Below are positions 36,554 to 46,458 of a DNA stretch of 64,000 bases, in pieces. The translations under genes and the position numbers were made by a program. Positions within the stretch are counted from its first letter, which is position 1, and the number at the start of each line of letters is the position of its first letter. The stretch lies in assembly GCF_030812775.1 (NCBI RefSeq), contig NZ_JAUSTI010000002.1:494337-558336 (forward strand). Reading direction: 5' to 3'. The stretch is from Paenibacillus tundrae. GTDB taxonomy: Bacteria > Bacillota > Bacilli > Paenibacillales > Paenibacillaceae. A model generated the notes under the pieces. It saw only the letters and a list, made by a program, of their open reading frames with translations, did no database searches and had not been told where the DNA came from.

Positions 36554-37303
36554 TCACAGCAGGATGAACCAGAGCAGGAACTGTACCGCTCCAATAATTT
36601 CGATGATCCCCACCTTCATGGGACGCATGGTTTTACCTGCGTAACGAAATGCTCGCACAGCGGAATAGACATAGGCCAGCCCCATCCATGGATACCCAAC
36701 TGCAGCCGGAATGAACAGCAGTACAACATGGACAAGACGTGACAACCTAATCCAGCGCGGATTGCTGCGTTCCCGAAAGACGGATTTCACAAAGAACGTA
36801 CTTCCTGTAAAATGTAAAAAGGAAAATAACACAACGATGGCCATGCCGTAGTCCCATTCACCGCTGCCAATCAGATAAGCTGCCGCTCCGCCTAGAGAGA
36901 AGACCAGCATTGCACATAGATCATTGATCAATGACCTTTCGGCCTTATGTCTCACATGCCAGATGTTAACCAAGAGCAGTCCCACCAACATGGGGCCAAA
37001 CCATAACAGCGATGATTGACCAATGACGGCCGGAATGAGACAGACTAGGGCGATCGTGCCGTATATGGCTGCCCATTTATATAAGCGCTGCCGATTCGCA
37101 TTTCGTTTGAGCGATTGCAGCAAAGGATACGCGGTCAGGTACAAGCCAAGCCAGGCAAAGAACAGCGGCAGATGAAGCCACTGGGGGCTGCTTGCCGCCA
37201 CACCAACGAGAAAAGGTACGCTGACCATTGCCCACCCACCATGTTCATGGGGAATTACGATTGGTTTAGCGTTTGTACTTCCATTGCTTTTCAATTCAAT
37301 CAC
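36554..37303 (-). CDS. ywiC: YwiC-like membrane protein
   Basis: 249 residues with six to seven helices. It starts with the family signature IPHEHGGWAMVSVPFLVG. In Bacillus subtilis ywiC sits in the narK-fnr-ywiC-narGHJI region, the same neighbourhood as here. Its function is unknown. The GTG at 37301-37303 is only two bases from AGGAGG, so the true start may be slightly downstream. It is divergent from the Crp/Fnr gene at 37358, with a 54-bp shared gap. Confidence 0.85.
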   Translation of the reverse strand: MIELKSNGSTNAKPIVIPHEHGGWAMVSVPFLVGVAASSPQWLHLPLFFAWLGLYLTAYPLLQSLKRNANRQRLYKWAAIYGTIALVCLIPAVIGQSSLLWFGPMLVGLLLVNIWHVRHKAERSLINDLCAMLVFSLGGAAAYLIGSGEWDYGMAIVVLFSFLHFTGSTFFVKSVFRERSNPRWIRLSRLVHVVLLFIPAAVGYPWMGLAYVYSAVRAFRYAGKTMRPMKVGIIEIIGAVQFLLWFILL

Positions 37304-37357
37304 AACCTCCTATCAGGTTTATCAATACAAAAAGTTTCACAGAGAGGATGAACTTGT

Positions 37358-38059
37358 ATGACCAGGGTAAATAAAGAAAACGCAGCAGATTTTCTGCAGC
37401 AATTCCCTATTTTTCAGGATCTAAGCCCCGAAGAGTTAAAACAGGTTGAAGAAATTGCTATATCCCGAAGCATCAACAAAAAGACGGTGATCTTTAGTGA
37501 GGGCAGTGAAAAAGAAGCTGTGTTCTTCATTCGTACCGGTATTGTCAAAGCTTACAAAACGGATGAGAACGGACATGAACAGATCGTATCCTTCCTCAAA
37601 ACAGGGGACATGTTTCCTCATACCGGATTTTTTAACGCGCACCCCTATCCCGCTACTGCTGTTGCGATCACGCCGTCAAGCCTGCTGGCGATTCCCGTCA
37701 GACACTTTGAACGGCTCATGCTAAGCACTCCTTCGATCGCCATCAAAATCATGCGTGTACTCGGCGATAAAATACGAGAATTACAAGATAAATTACAAGT
37801 GCTTTCCGGTCAGGATGTACGTAATCGTGTGCTCTCCTTTCTTCTCATGCTTGCCGAGCAGCATGGTCAGGAGCAAGAGGATAAGATCATCATCAATCTG
37901 CCCATGACACACCAGGAGTTCGCCAATTCCATCGGAACGACCAGGGAGACAGCCAATCGACTGCTGAACCAGCTCGCAAAAGATGAGTTGCTTGAGGTTG
38001 ATCGTAGCCGCATCATCATTCACAACCTGCAGGCTTTAAAAGAACAGCGAGACGCTTAA
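37358..38059 (+). CDS. Crp/Fnr-family regulator without cysteines, RETANR helix
   Basis: 233 residues: cNMP-binding-like barrel (KKTVIFSEGSEKEAVFFIRTG, FLKTGDMFPHTGF) and a C-terminal HTH (MTHQEFANSIGTTRETANRL). The protein contains no cysteine at all, so it cannot carry the Fe-S cluster of B. subtilis Fnr. Its recognition segment R-E-T-A-N-R matches the CRP R-E-x-x-x-R pattern, which reads TGTGA half-sites. It is thus the better candidate for the TGTGA-N6-TCACA boxes in this island (inference). The signal it senses is unknown. It is divergent from ywiC. Confidence 0.88.
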   Translation: MTRVNKENAADFLQQFPIFQDLSPEELKQVEEIAISRSINKKTVIFSEGSEKEAVFFIRTGIVKAYKTDENGHEQIVSFLKTGDMFPHTGFFNAHPYPATAVAITPSSLLAIPVRHFERLMLSTPSIAIKIMRVLGDKIRELQDKLQVLSGQDVRNRVLSFLLMLAEQHGQEQEDKIIINLPMTHQEFANSIGTTRETANRLLNQLAKDELLEVDRSRIIIHNLQALKEQRDA

Positions 38060-38187
38060 GCATAACGGCAAGATGGCTCTATGCATCTTGCTTCTTCTTT
38101 CTGTTATGCACAATCACAGCTCAGCGTTAAGCCACATTCATCAGGGAAGATAATCGGTTCCTCTGTGTATTGAAACTGTCGCTTGTG

Positions 38188-38230
38188 CAAAAAGAGACCT
38201 TAACTACTGTAAATCAAGTTAAGGTCTCTT
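38188..38230 (-). terminator. Terminator of the moaA-narGHJI-narK operon
   Basis: Perfect 14-bp stem (38192-38205 with 38217-38230) containing AGAGACCTTAACT. On the minus strand it ends in TTTTT. Confidence 0.88.
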
Positions 38231-38283
38231 GCTGTATGTTGGATCACTTTTTTCAATAACTCTGTCTCTTGACCATGCATTGC

Positions 38284-39795
38284 TTAGGCAATCGTTAGAT
38301 CAGGTTTACTCATATCACTGAACATACCCGCGTAATATTTGACTTCCCCTGCTTCATTACGGATTGCTGTAATACTAAGCCATTCCTGATAAAGTTCACC
38401 ATTTTTCTTGCGATTCCAGATCTCGCCCTGCCAGTATCCTTTTTCACGAAGTTCCTGCCATAACTGGTCATAAAACTTCTTATCCTGCTTGCCTGATTTC
38501 AGCATGCTTGGCTTCTGCCCTACCGCTTCTTCAGCCGTATAACCTGTAACCGCCGTAAAGGCTGGGTTCACCGAACGAATAACACTGTTCGTATCCGTCA
38601 CCAAAATTGCTTCAATGGTATTCTCCAAAATGCTAGCAGACAGTTGTAGCTTCTCTTGATAGAACATCCAGATGACAAGCACGAGACTTACCAGTGCAAT
38701 CTGGGATAACGCCATGAAGCCAATCGCATAATGACCTGTCATACTGTACAGCAACGTCAGCATTAATGGAGGGAAGAAACCGCCCAAACCACCCATCGCT
38801 GAGATCATTCCGTTAGCGATACCTGCTTGTTTGACGAAATACATCGGCACTAATTTGAAAATTGTACCGTTACCTGTTCCCGCGCAGAGCGCGACAGTCA
38901 GACAACCAACCGTATAGATATAGAAGGATGGCGCGAACGATAATACAATCGCGGCAATGGTCAATCCACCGAACACAAACATCAATATTTTGAATGGATT
39001 AAACTTGTCACCCAGCCATCCGCCAACCGGACGCATAATCGTTGCCACCAAGATGAAGCCAGCTGTGCGAAGTCCCGCATCAACCTTATCCATCTGGAAG
39101 TTGGTAACGAGGAAGTTCGGCAAGTAAACGGTGAACGCCACGAATGAACCAAACGTCAGGAAATAGAACAAACACAGAAGCCACAGCTTGTTATTTCGTG
39201 ACACATCTTTTAATTGCTGCATCAGAGGAAGGGTGACGCGTGTTTCTTTTTTGTCTCCCAAAACAAAATTCAATGCAGCCATACCAATCAAAAGAATGCT
39301 GTAAAATAGAACCGTTTTGGACCAACCCACCTGAGCAGCAACCAATGGTGCTCCAAATGCAGAAAGTGCTGTACCCAAGTTACCAATACCATAGATTCCG
39401 TTAACGAAACCATGACGTTCTTTCGGATAATACTTGGGTAGCGAGGTTACTCCGACAGAGAACACGGCTCCACCGATCCCGAGGAAGAAGCCACCAATAA
39501 CTAGATCACTGAATGATGTTGCACGACTGACCCACCATACCGGAGCAAGTAATAACACAAAGCTGATCATGAAAATGTTACGTGCCCCGTACCGATTCGT
39601 CCAATAACCAATTGGAATACGAGCAATCGATCCGATCAAGACAGGGATAGCTGTAGCCCAAGCAAGCTGGGAAGAAGTAAGCGCGATATCCTCTTTGATA
39701 AACGGCATGAGGGATGACAAGATTACCCATACCATAAAGCCAAGAACAAGACTCGTCGTTTGCAAGGGCAGTTGGATTTTTCCTTTTTGCTGCAT
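38284..39795 (-). CDS. narK: NarK nitrate/nitrite transporter with C-terminal PAS domain
   Basis: 503 residues. Residues 1-375 are a 12-helix MFS of the nitrate/nitrite porter family (GIGGAVFSVGVTSLPKYYPKERHGFVNGIYGIGNLGTA and GNGTIFKLVPMYF, cited in parts). Residues ~385-500 form a PAS/PAC unit (ILENTIEAILVTDTNSVI, NPAFTAVTGYTAEEAVG, GYWQGEIWNRKKNGELY). No kinase, GGDEF or HTH output follows. Bacillus NarK proteins usually stop after the last helix, so this is a fusion. PAS could sense redox, ligand or partner state and gate transport (inference). It starts one base after the narI stop codon and is the last gene of the operon. Confidence 0.92.
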   Translation of the reverse strand: MQQKGKIQLPLQTTSLVLGFMVWVILSSLMPFIKEDIALTSSQLAWATAIPVLIGSIARIPIGYWTNRYGARNIFMISFVLLLAPVWWVSRATSFSDLVIGGFFLGIGGAVFSVGVTSLPKYYPKERHGFVNGIYGIGNLGTALSAFGAPLVAAQVGWSKTVLFYSILLIGMAALNFVLGDKKETRVTLPLMQQLKDVSRNNKLWLLCLFYFLTFGSFVAFTVYLPNFLVTNFQMDKVDAGLRTAGFILVATIMRPVGGWLGDKFNPFKILMFVFGGLTIAAIVLSFAPSFYIYTVGCLTVALCAGTGNGTIFKLVPMYFVKQAGIANGMISAMGGLGGFFPPLMLTLLYSMTGHYAIGFMALSQIALVSLVLVIWMFYQEKLQLSASILENTIEAILVTDTNSVIRSVNPAFTAVTGYTAEEAVGQKPSMLKSGKQDKKFYDQLWQELREKGYWQGEIWNRKKNGELYQEWLSITAIRNEAGEVKYYAGMFSDMSKPDLTIA

Positions 39796-40521
39796 TTACA
39801 TCGCCCTTTCCTTTTGTTGTTCCTGATTCGGATACACGGCCCCGTCTCTTCTGCGATACAGCACATAGCTACGTCTCAGATATCCGAGTGGCATACTCAG
39901 CATGTGCACCAGACGTGTGAATGGAAATACGCTGTACAATACAAATGTTAGCAAGATATGAACCTTAAAGTTCATGGGCACCGTCTGCATCAAAGTCGGA
40001 TCAGGCTGGAGTATCAACAGACCACGTAACCATGGGTTAATCGTTGTACGATAATCGAATCCGCTATGATTAACTGCGTTAGCCGATGTTGCCAGAATCC
40101 CGGTCACAATGACAATGATTAACATAGCCAGTGCCACCCAATCCCCGACGCTGCTTGTTGCCCGCACTCTGCGAGCCGTGTACCGTCGTACCAACAGAAT
40201 AATCAATCCGGTAAATGCGATAATACCAGCCGGTAATCCGCCGAACACAGCGCCCATATGGTACGCTTCGTCACTTAGACCGATCCAATGATAAAATTCA
40301 ATCGGTACAAGCAGTCCGGCAATATGTCCACAGATGACGGCGAAAATGCCAATGTGGAAGAGTAAACTTCCCCATCGTAGCAACCGTTTCTCCAGCATCT
40401 CACTAGATTTGGATGTCCAGCTAAACGGATTGGTTACATATCTCCAGATGGTCGCCGTGATACAAAACACAATGACCATGTACGGGAGAGCACCCCATAA
40501 CATTAATTCCAGTGTACTCAC
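39796..40521 (-). CDS. narI: Respiratory nitrate reductase gamma subunit
   Basis: 241 residues with five membrane helices. It carries two b-type hemes and passes quinol electrons to NarH. Heme-ligand histidines are visible in LLFHIGIFAVICGHIAG and in KVHILLTFVLYSVFPFTRLVHMLS. The ATG overlaps the narJ stop as ATGA (40518-40521), so translation is coupled. A Lys/Gln-rich tail ends the protein. Confidence 0.95.
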   Translation of the reverse strand: MSTLELMLWGALPYMVIVFCITATIWRYVTNPFSWTSKSSEMLEKRLLRWGSLLFHIGIFAVICGHIAGLLVPIEFYHWIGLSDEAYHMGAVFGGLPAGIIAFTGLIILLVRRYTARRVRATSSVGDWVALAMLIIVIVTGILATSANAVNHSGFDYRTTINPWLRGLLILQPDPTLMQTVPMNFKVHILLTFVLYSVFPFTRLVHMLSMPLGYLRRSYVLYRRRDGAVYPNQEQQKERAM

Positions 40522-41174
40522 CGATTGCCCCTCCTCATCAGCTCAACGATCTCGTTCAGACCGCCCAGCGGTTGTTTCTGTTCTTCTTTGCTTGGTTCAG
40601 GTACGTCCGAAACAGACGGCTCGGGCATCACCTGTAACATGAGCGTAAGGAGCGGTCCGTATGGACTGTTTTGTCCTGCGATACTTTCGGTCATCGTGAC
40701 CAGCGCTTTATGACAGGTATTCAGAACTCCGATTGCATCTTTCTCCGGAGCCTCGGCAATGAATTCAAGCACCATGGGTAAATAATCCGGCAGCTCGCTG
40801 GCTTCCATATAGAAACCAGCCGCTTCATATCTACGCTTCAAATCAATCAGTGCCGGTCCGCGATCTCGCTCATCACCATGCAAAGCATAGGTGAGATAAA
40901 GATTTGATTTTTTATCAAAATCAAACGCACGTACATAAGAATCCTGCCACCCAATGGCATCTACAGCCTGTGCATCTCTCGTGAAGGTTAACACGATCTG
41001 CTTCACTTCTTCCTCAGAGATCGTAAGAACCGCTTCTTGCACCCCAGGTAATCCCTCTCTCCACTCGGTATCAGGGTATTGCAGCAGATAGGAGATCAGT
41101 TTACAGACCATTCTTCTCATTTCCGGTTCATAAACCTGTTTCACGATAGTTTCTGTATTCGTATCGATTGTCAT
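40518..41174 (-). CDS. narJ: Nitrate reductase chaperone NarJ
   Basis: 218 residues from the ATG at 41172-41174, nine bases after GGAGAGGAG. NarJ is a TorD-like helical chaperone that holds NarGH until cofactor insertion and membrane assembly. Recognisable parts are VCKLISYLLQYPDTEW, ALHGDERDRGPALIDLKRRYEAAG and ELPDYLPMVLEFIA. It begins 17 bp after the narH stop. Confidence 0.93.
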   Translation of the reverse strand: MTIDTNTETIVKQVYEPEMRRMVCKLISYLLQYPDTEWREGLPGVQEAVLTISEEEVKQIVLTFTRDAQAVDAIGWQDSYVRAFDFDKKSNLYLTYALHGDERDRGPALIDLKRRYEAAGFYMEASELPDYLPMVLEFIAEAPEKDAIGVLNTCHKALVTMTESIAGQNSPYGPLLTLMLQVMPEPSVSDVPEPSKEEQKQPLGGLNEIVELMRRGNR

Positions 41175-41191
41175 CGTTGTTGTCTCCTCTC

Positions 41192-42664
41192 CTATGAGAA
41201 TACGCCGCAAGAACCTGGGCCGCCTGCAAAGTCAAGGCCACAGCTTCCTTGTTCACTGAATAGATCTGCCACTTCCTCACGGTGAGCTGGTGGGATCACA
41301 AAGCGATCATCGTATTTCGCAATAGCGAGTAGACGATACATATCTTCAACTTCCTGCGCACTCATGCCAACAAGATCCAACAATTCAGACTCACTCGCTT
41401 TGCCGGTTTGCTGGTTACGCATGTGAATCCGCATCACAGCCATTTTCCGCAGTACTTCACGAATACGTCCTGTGTCCCCAGCAGTAAGCAGGTTCGCCAG
41501 GTATTCAACCGGAATACGCATGTTATCAATAGCTGGGAAAATATCATTTGCTTCGAGCGAACTTCCTTGGCCTTCTACCCGGTTAGTGATCGGACTCAGC
41601 GGTGGAATGTACCATACCATCGGCATTGTGCGGTACTCAGGGTGAAGTGGAAGTGCGATCTTCCAGTCAATAACCATTTTATAGATTGGGGACTGCTGCG
41701 CTGCAATAATCCAGTCCTCCGGAATGCCTGCCGCACGTGCTTCACGAATAACTTCAGGATCATTTGGATCAAGGAACACATCCATTTGTGATTCATACAG
41801 ATCCTCTTCATTCTCCACGGAAGCTGCTGCTTCAATGCGGTCTGCATCATAGAGCATCAGGCCGATATAACGGATACGTCCAACGCAAGTTTCAGAGCAG
41901 ATCGTTGGCAGACCCGCTTCAATCCGTGGGAAGCATAGTGTGCATTTCTCAGCTTTGTTCGTCTGCCAGTTGAAATATACTTTTTTGTACGGGCAGCTCG
42001 ACACACAGAATCTCCATGCACGGCAAGCATTCTGGTCAACAAGAACGATTCCGTCCTCTTCCCGTTTGTACATTGCACCTGATGGACAGGAAGACACACA
42101 GGACGGGTTCAGGCAGTGTTCACAGATCCGCGGCAGGTACATCATAAATACCTGTTCAAAATCCATTTTGATGGATTCCTCGACACCCTTCATGTTCGGG
42201 TCTTCCATCCCTGTTATATGTGCACCGGCGAGGTCATCTTCCCAGTTCGGACCCCATTCGAGATTCATATACTCTCCGGTAATTTGGGATTTTGGTCTTG
42301 CGACTGGCTGGTGTTTTTTCTCCGGACTATTGGTCAGTTTCTCGTAATCATAAGTCCAAGGCTCATAGTAGTCGTCGATCGTTGGTTGATCTGGGTTGTG
42401 AAAAATGTTAAGCAAACGTCTTGCACGTGTACCGGATTTCAACTCCAGCTTGCCATTTTTCATCTCCCAGCCGCCGCGATAACGCTCCTGATCCTCCCAT
42501 TGTTTTGGATAACCGACACCTGGTTTTGTTTCGACATTGTTAAAGTACATGTACTCTGCACCTGGACGATTCGTCCAGGTGTTTTTGCATGTTACGCTGC
42601 ATGTATGGCAGCCGATACATTTGTCCAGGTTCATGACCATACTGACTTGTGCTTTAATCTTCAA
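41192..42664 (-). CDS. narH: Respiratory nitrate reductase beta subunit
   Basis: 490 residues. It carries four Fe-S clusters that wire NarI to NarG. The Cys groups are visible: CIGCHTCSVTCKNTW, CEHCLNPSCVSSCPSGA, CRAWRFCVSSC (Trp in place of one Cys marks the [3Fe-4S] cluster) and CTLC with CSETCVG. The start is the TTG at 42662-42664, eight bases after AGGAGGT; this reads MKIKAQVSMVMNLDKC as in other NarH proteins. The start overlaps the end of narG by 11 bp, and its ribosome site lies inside narG. Confidence 0.96.
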   Translation of the reverse strand: MKIKAQVSMVMNLDKCIGCHTCSVTCKNTWTNRPGAEYMYFNNVETKPGVGYPKQWEDQERYRGGWEMKNGKLELKSGTRARRLLNIFHNPDQPTIDDYYEPWTYDYEKLTNSPEKKHQPVARPKSQITGEYMNLEWGPNWEDDLAGAHITGMEDPNMKGVEESIKMDFEQVFMMYLPRICEHCLNPSCVSSCPSGAMYKREEDGIVLVDQNACRAWRFCVSSCPYKKVYFNWQTNKAEKCTLCFPRIEAGLPTICSETCVGRIRYIGLMLYDADRIEAAASVENEEDLYESQMDVFLDPNDPEVIREARAAGIPEDWIIAAQQSPIYKMVIDWKIALPLHPEYRTMPMVWYIPPLSPITNRVEGQGSSLEANDIFPAIDNMRIPVEYLANLLTAGDTGRIREVLRKMAVMRIHMRNQQTGKASESELLDLVGMSAQEVEDMYRLLAIAKYDDRFVIPPAHREEVADLFSEQGSCGLDFAGGPGSCGVFS

Positions 42665-45600
42665 GCCAATCCACCTCCTGCAGTTTTCTAATGATGACAT
42701 TCAGGTCACGCTGGTTGCCTGTCGGGCCATAATAGTTGAAACCATAACTTAACTGAGCATAGCCGCCGATCATATGTGTTGGCTTCACGTGAATACGAGT
42801 CGGACTGTTATGCGTACCCCCGCGTGTCTGTGAAATTTTCGTCCCCGGAACGTTAATGTGTCGATCCTGGGCGTGATACATAAAGGCTACTCCGCGAGGA
42901 ATACGATGTGTAACTACCGCTCTTGCCACAACGACCCCGTTACGGTTGAAACATTCGATCCAATCGTTATCCACTAGACCCGCTTCCTCAGCATCCTCAT
43001 GGTTCATCCAGATCGTTGGACCACCTCGGAACAAGGTCAACATCGGCTGAGCATCATAATACATACTGTGAATAGACCATTTGTTATGTGGTGTCATGTA
43101 GTTCAGCACGATTTCCTTGCCGCCCTCAATCGGACGTTTACTGTTTGGATGGAACGGTGTATGTTTCAGAATTGGTTTGAAGGTAGCCAGCGTCTCCCCG
43201 AACTCACGCAGCATCGCATGGTCGATATAGAACTGTTGTCTGCCAGTCAGAGTGCGCCATGGAATCAGTCGTTCTACGTTGGTCGTGAACGGTGAATACC
43301 GCCGTCCGCCTTTTTCCGATCCGCTAAATGCAGGTGATGTGATAACCGTTTTTGGTTTCGAAGTAATCTCGTCAAAAGTGAAGCATTCTTCTGAACGTTC
43401 TTCTGCCAAATCCTTCAGATGCAGTGCCGTTTTCTTCTCCAAAGACTCCCACGCACGTACAGCCATCTTACCGTTTGTTGTTGTAGACAAAGTTAGAATG
43501 GCTTCAGCGACGTTACGATCTGAACTTAGATCTGGACATCCTTGTCCAACGCCATCTTTGCGGTTCACACCTAAGATGCCTTTCAGCTTCTCGTATTCTT
43601 CGCTTGCCGACCAGGACATGCCCTTCGTACCGATCGGTTTATCCTTCACGTTTGGCCCGAGACTAATCATTTTGTTGTAAACCGCAGCATAGTCACGTTC
43701 AACCACCTGGATATGCGGCATGGTTTTACCCGGAATAGCTTCGCATTCTCCAGCACTCCAGTCTTTAATCTCACCATAAGGTTGAGCGAGTTCATCTGGT
43801 GAATCATGCAGTAACGGTGTAGCCAGAATCTCCTTCTGTGGACCATCGAACTGCTGTTCTGCCATTTCAGAGAACACACGTGCAATCTCCTTGAATGTAT
43901 CCCAGTCGGAACGGGATTCCCATTGCGTAGCTACCGCCGGGTTGAACGGATGTACAAACGGGTGCATATCCGTACTGCTCAAATCGCTTTTTTCATACCA
44001 AGTTGCTGCTGGCAGTACGATATCGGAATACATCGCTGTACCTGCCATGCGGAAATCCATATTGACCATAAGATCAAGCTTGCCTTCAGGAGCTTCCTCT
44101 ACCCACTCCACATGCTCAGGACGAAGTCCATGATCATCATCATTGAGCAATCCGTTTGTTGCACCAAGCAAATGCTTAAGGAAATACTCATGTCCTTTGC
44201 CTGAGCTTGAGATCAGGTTTGCTCTCCAGACAAACAGCACACGTGGGAAGTTCGCTGGATCATCCGGCTGCTCAATCGAGAATTTAAGATTTTTATTTTG
44301 CAATTCTGATGCCACATATTCGCCGATCTCTTCCTTCGTTGTTGCCCCCGCATCTAGTGCATCCTGGTGCAAATCAATCGAGTTACGGTTAAATTGTGGA
44401 TAAGATGGAAGCCAGCCCATGCGCGCAGCCATGACATTATAGTCAGCAACGTGCTGGAAGCGCGGGTCACCTTCAAGTGCCGAGGTTAGCTCCCCGACTG
44501 GGGTTTCCTCATATCTCCATTGATCTGTTGCAAAATAGAAGAAAGATGTTCCGTTCTGCAGACGGGCAGGTCCACTCCAGTCACGTGCAAATGCAATCGT
44601 CTGCCAACCTTCCGCTGGACGTAGCTTCTCCTGACCTACATAGTGAGCCCAGCCACCGCCGTTAACCCCTTGACAGCCTGTCATCAGAAGCAGGTTGATA
44701 ATGGCACGATAGATAACATCGGAGTTGTACCAGTGGTTGATCCCGGCACCCATAATAATCATGGAGCGGCCTTGCGTATCCACTGCATTTTGTGCAAACT
44801 CACGTGCGATCTTAACGACGGTATCCCGATCAACTCGGGTAATTTTCTCTTGCCAAGCTGGTGTAAATGGTTTGTCCTCTTCAGCTTCTAGAACGATTCC
44901 TGTTACGATTTCAGTAGAGTCTGCTGAACGTGTCATTTCACGATCAACACCATACTTCGCCAGCACGAGATCGTATACTGACGTAACGGTAATCCAGCGA
45001 TCCTCAACCCATATGCGGCGAACTGGGATTTGACGTTCCATGACATGACTTCCTTCATCATCGAAGTAAGGAAGATGTACGGTTACGAGATCATGATGCA
45101 CGCCGAGCATGGATAATCTTGGATCGATCGGCTCGCCGGTATCCACCTGTTCCATCTTGAGATTCCATGTACCTTCTTCACCCCAACGGAAGCCCATACT
45201 CCCTTTTGGGATAGCATAAGTGCCGGAGTTTTCATCGAATACAAGGGTTTTCCATGCCATATTGTTGCCTTGAATACCCAGGTCTTCACCAAGCAAGAAT
45301 CGGCCTGCAATGTTTACGCCATCCTTCTCTTCGACAATCAACAAATTGGGGAAGTCCGTATATTGCTTCGCATAGGACATGAAGTAATCTGTAGGATGAT
45401 CCAGATAAAATTCTTTCAGAATGATGTGCCCCATAGCCATTGCAAGTGCGCCATCTGTCCCTTGTTTCACAGACATCCATGTATCTGCAAACTTCACATA
45501 TTCCGCATAATCCGGACTGATGGATACCACTTTTGTTCCTTTGTAACGTGCTTCTGCGAGGAAGTGAGCATCCGGTGTACGTGTCATTGGCAGGTTAGAA

Positions 45601-46370
45601 CCCCAAACTAAAATGTAACCAGAGTTATACCAATCACTGCTCTCCGGGACGTCCGTCTGATCTCCCCAGATTTGCGGGGATGCCGGCGGCAGATCTGCGT
45701 ACCAGTCATAGAAACTAAGCAATGGTGAACCTACCAAAGATAAGAAACGTGATCCGGCAGCATAACTGACCATGGACATCGCTGGGATTGGCGAGAAACC
45801 AATGATACGGTCAGGGCCGTAATCTTTGATCGTATGAATCATGGAAGCAGCAATAATCTGTGTCACTTCGCCCCATGAAGCACGAACCAGTCCGCCTTTA
45901 CCGCGTACCGACTTGTATCTTTTCACTTTGACTGGATCATTCGAAATACTTGACCATGCTTTTATGGGATCACCATAAGTCTTCAGAGCGTCACGCCACA
46001 TTTCCAGAAGTGCACCACGCACGTAAGGGTGCTTCACACGCAATGGGCTGTATAGGTACCATGAGAAGCTTGCTCCACGCGGACATCCACGAGGTTCGAA
46101 ATCAGGCATATCCGGCCCGGTAGATGGATAATCCGTCGCTTGCGTTTCCCATGTCACAATGCCATCTTTCACATAAATCTGCCAACTACATGAACCCGTG
46201 CAGTTAACGCCGTGTGTGGAACGTACCACTTTATCATGCTGCCAGCGGCGACGATACACGTCTTCCCAGTCCCGGTTTACCGGGGACATCTCACTCCAGC
46301 CTTCCGCGTTTTTTTCACGTTTGGCAAAATACTTCAGTTTGCCCATCCAGGGCATGCTTTTGCTGCTCAT
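42654..46370 (-). CDS. narG: Respiratory nitrate reductase alpha (catalytic) subunit
   Basis: 1238 residues from the ATG at 46368-46370, seven bases after GGGAGGAC. This is the usual NarG length. It reduces nitrate to nitrite at a Mo-bis-MGD centre on the inner face of the membrane. The FS0 cluster motif is HGVNCTGSC with a later Cys in EPRGCPRGASFSWYLYSP; the leading His is typical of NarG. The molybdopterin-oxidoreductase core and C-terminal molydopterin-dinucleotide domain (GYAQLSYGFNYYGPTGNQRD) are complete. It lies 88 bp after moaA in one operon with narHJI and narK. Confidence 0.97.
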   Translation of the reverse strand: MSSKSMPWMGKLKYFAKREKNAEGWSEMSPVNRDWEDVYRRRWQHDKVVRSTHGVNCTGSCSWQIYVKDGIVTWETQATDYPSTGPDMPDFEPRGCPRGASFSWYLYSPLRVKHPYVRGALLEMWRDALKTYGDPIKAWSSISNDPVKVKRYKSVRGKGGLVRASWGEVTQIIAASMIHTIKDYGPDRIIGFSPIPAMSMVSYAAGSRFLSLVGSPLLSFYDWYADLPPASPQIWGDQTDVPESSDWYNSGYILVWGSNLPMTRTPDAHFLAEARYKGTKVVSISPDYAEYVKFADTWMSVKQGTDGALAMAMGHIILKEFYLDHPTDYFMSYAKQYTDFPNLLIVEEKDGVNIAGRFLLGEDLGIQGNNMAWKTLVFDENSGTYAIPKGSMGFRWGEEGTWNLKMEQVDTGEPIDPRLSMLGVHHDLVTVHLPYFDDEGSHVMERQIPVRRIWVEDRWITVTSVYDLVLAKYGVDREMTRSADSTEIVTGIVLEAEEDKPFTPAWQEKITRVDRDTVVKIAREFAQNAVDTQGRSMIIMGAGINHWYNSDVIYRAIINLLLMTGCQGVNGGGWAHYVGQEKLRPAEGWQTIAFARDWSGPARLQNGTSFFYFATDQWRYEETPVGELTSALEGDPRFQHVADYNVMAARMGWLPSYPQFNRNSIDLHQDALDAGATTKEEIGEYVASELQNKNLKFSIEQPDDPANFPRVLFVWRANLISSSGKGHEYFLKHLLGATNGLLNDDDHGLRPEHVEWVEEAPEGKLDLMVNMDFRMAGTAMYSDIVLPAATWYEKSDLSSTDMHPFVHPFNPAVATQWESRSDWDTFKEIARVFSEMAEQQFDGPQKEILATPLLHDSPDELAQPYGEIKDWSAGECEAIPGKTMPHIQVVERDYAAVYNKMISLGPNVKDKPIGTKGMSWSASEEYEKLKGILGVNRKDGVGQGCPDLSSDRNVAEAILTLSTTTNGKMAVRAWESLEKKTALHLKDLAEERSEECFTFDEITSKPKTVITSPAFSGSEKGGRRYSPFTTNVERLIPWRTLTGRQQFYIDHAMLREFGETLATFKPILKHTPFHPNSKRPIEGGKEIVLNYMTPHNKWSIHSMYYDAQPMLTLFRGGPTIWMNHEDAEEAGLVDNDWIECFNRNGVVVARAVVTHRIPRGVAFMYHAQDRHINVPGTKISQTRGGTHNSPTRIHVKPTHMIGGYAQLSYGFNYYGPTGNQRDLNVIIRKLQEVDWLED

Positions 46371-46458
46371 TGTTGTCCTCCCACAAATGTGACCTGTTGA
46401 TGCGATTTCGCACCTGAAATTGAGTCCGTGATCTAAACTGAATTCGAAGCTTCTCTTG

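Noticed and set aside
43252..43680. Long open frames antisense to narG and other large genes
   Set aside because: They mirror the codon structure of the real genes, have no ribosome sites and no family resemblance.
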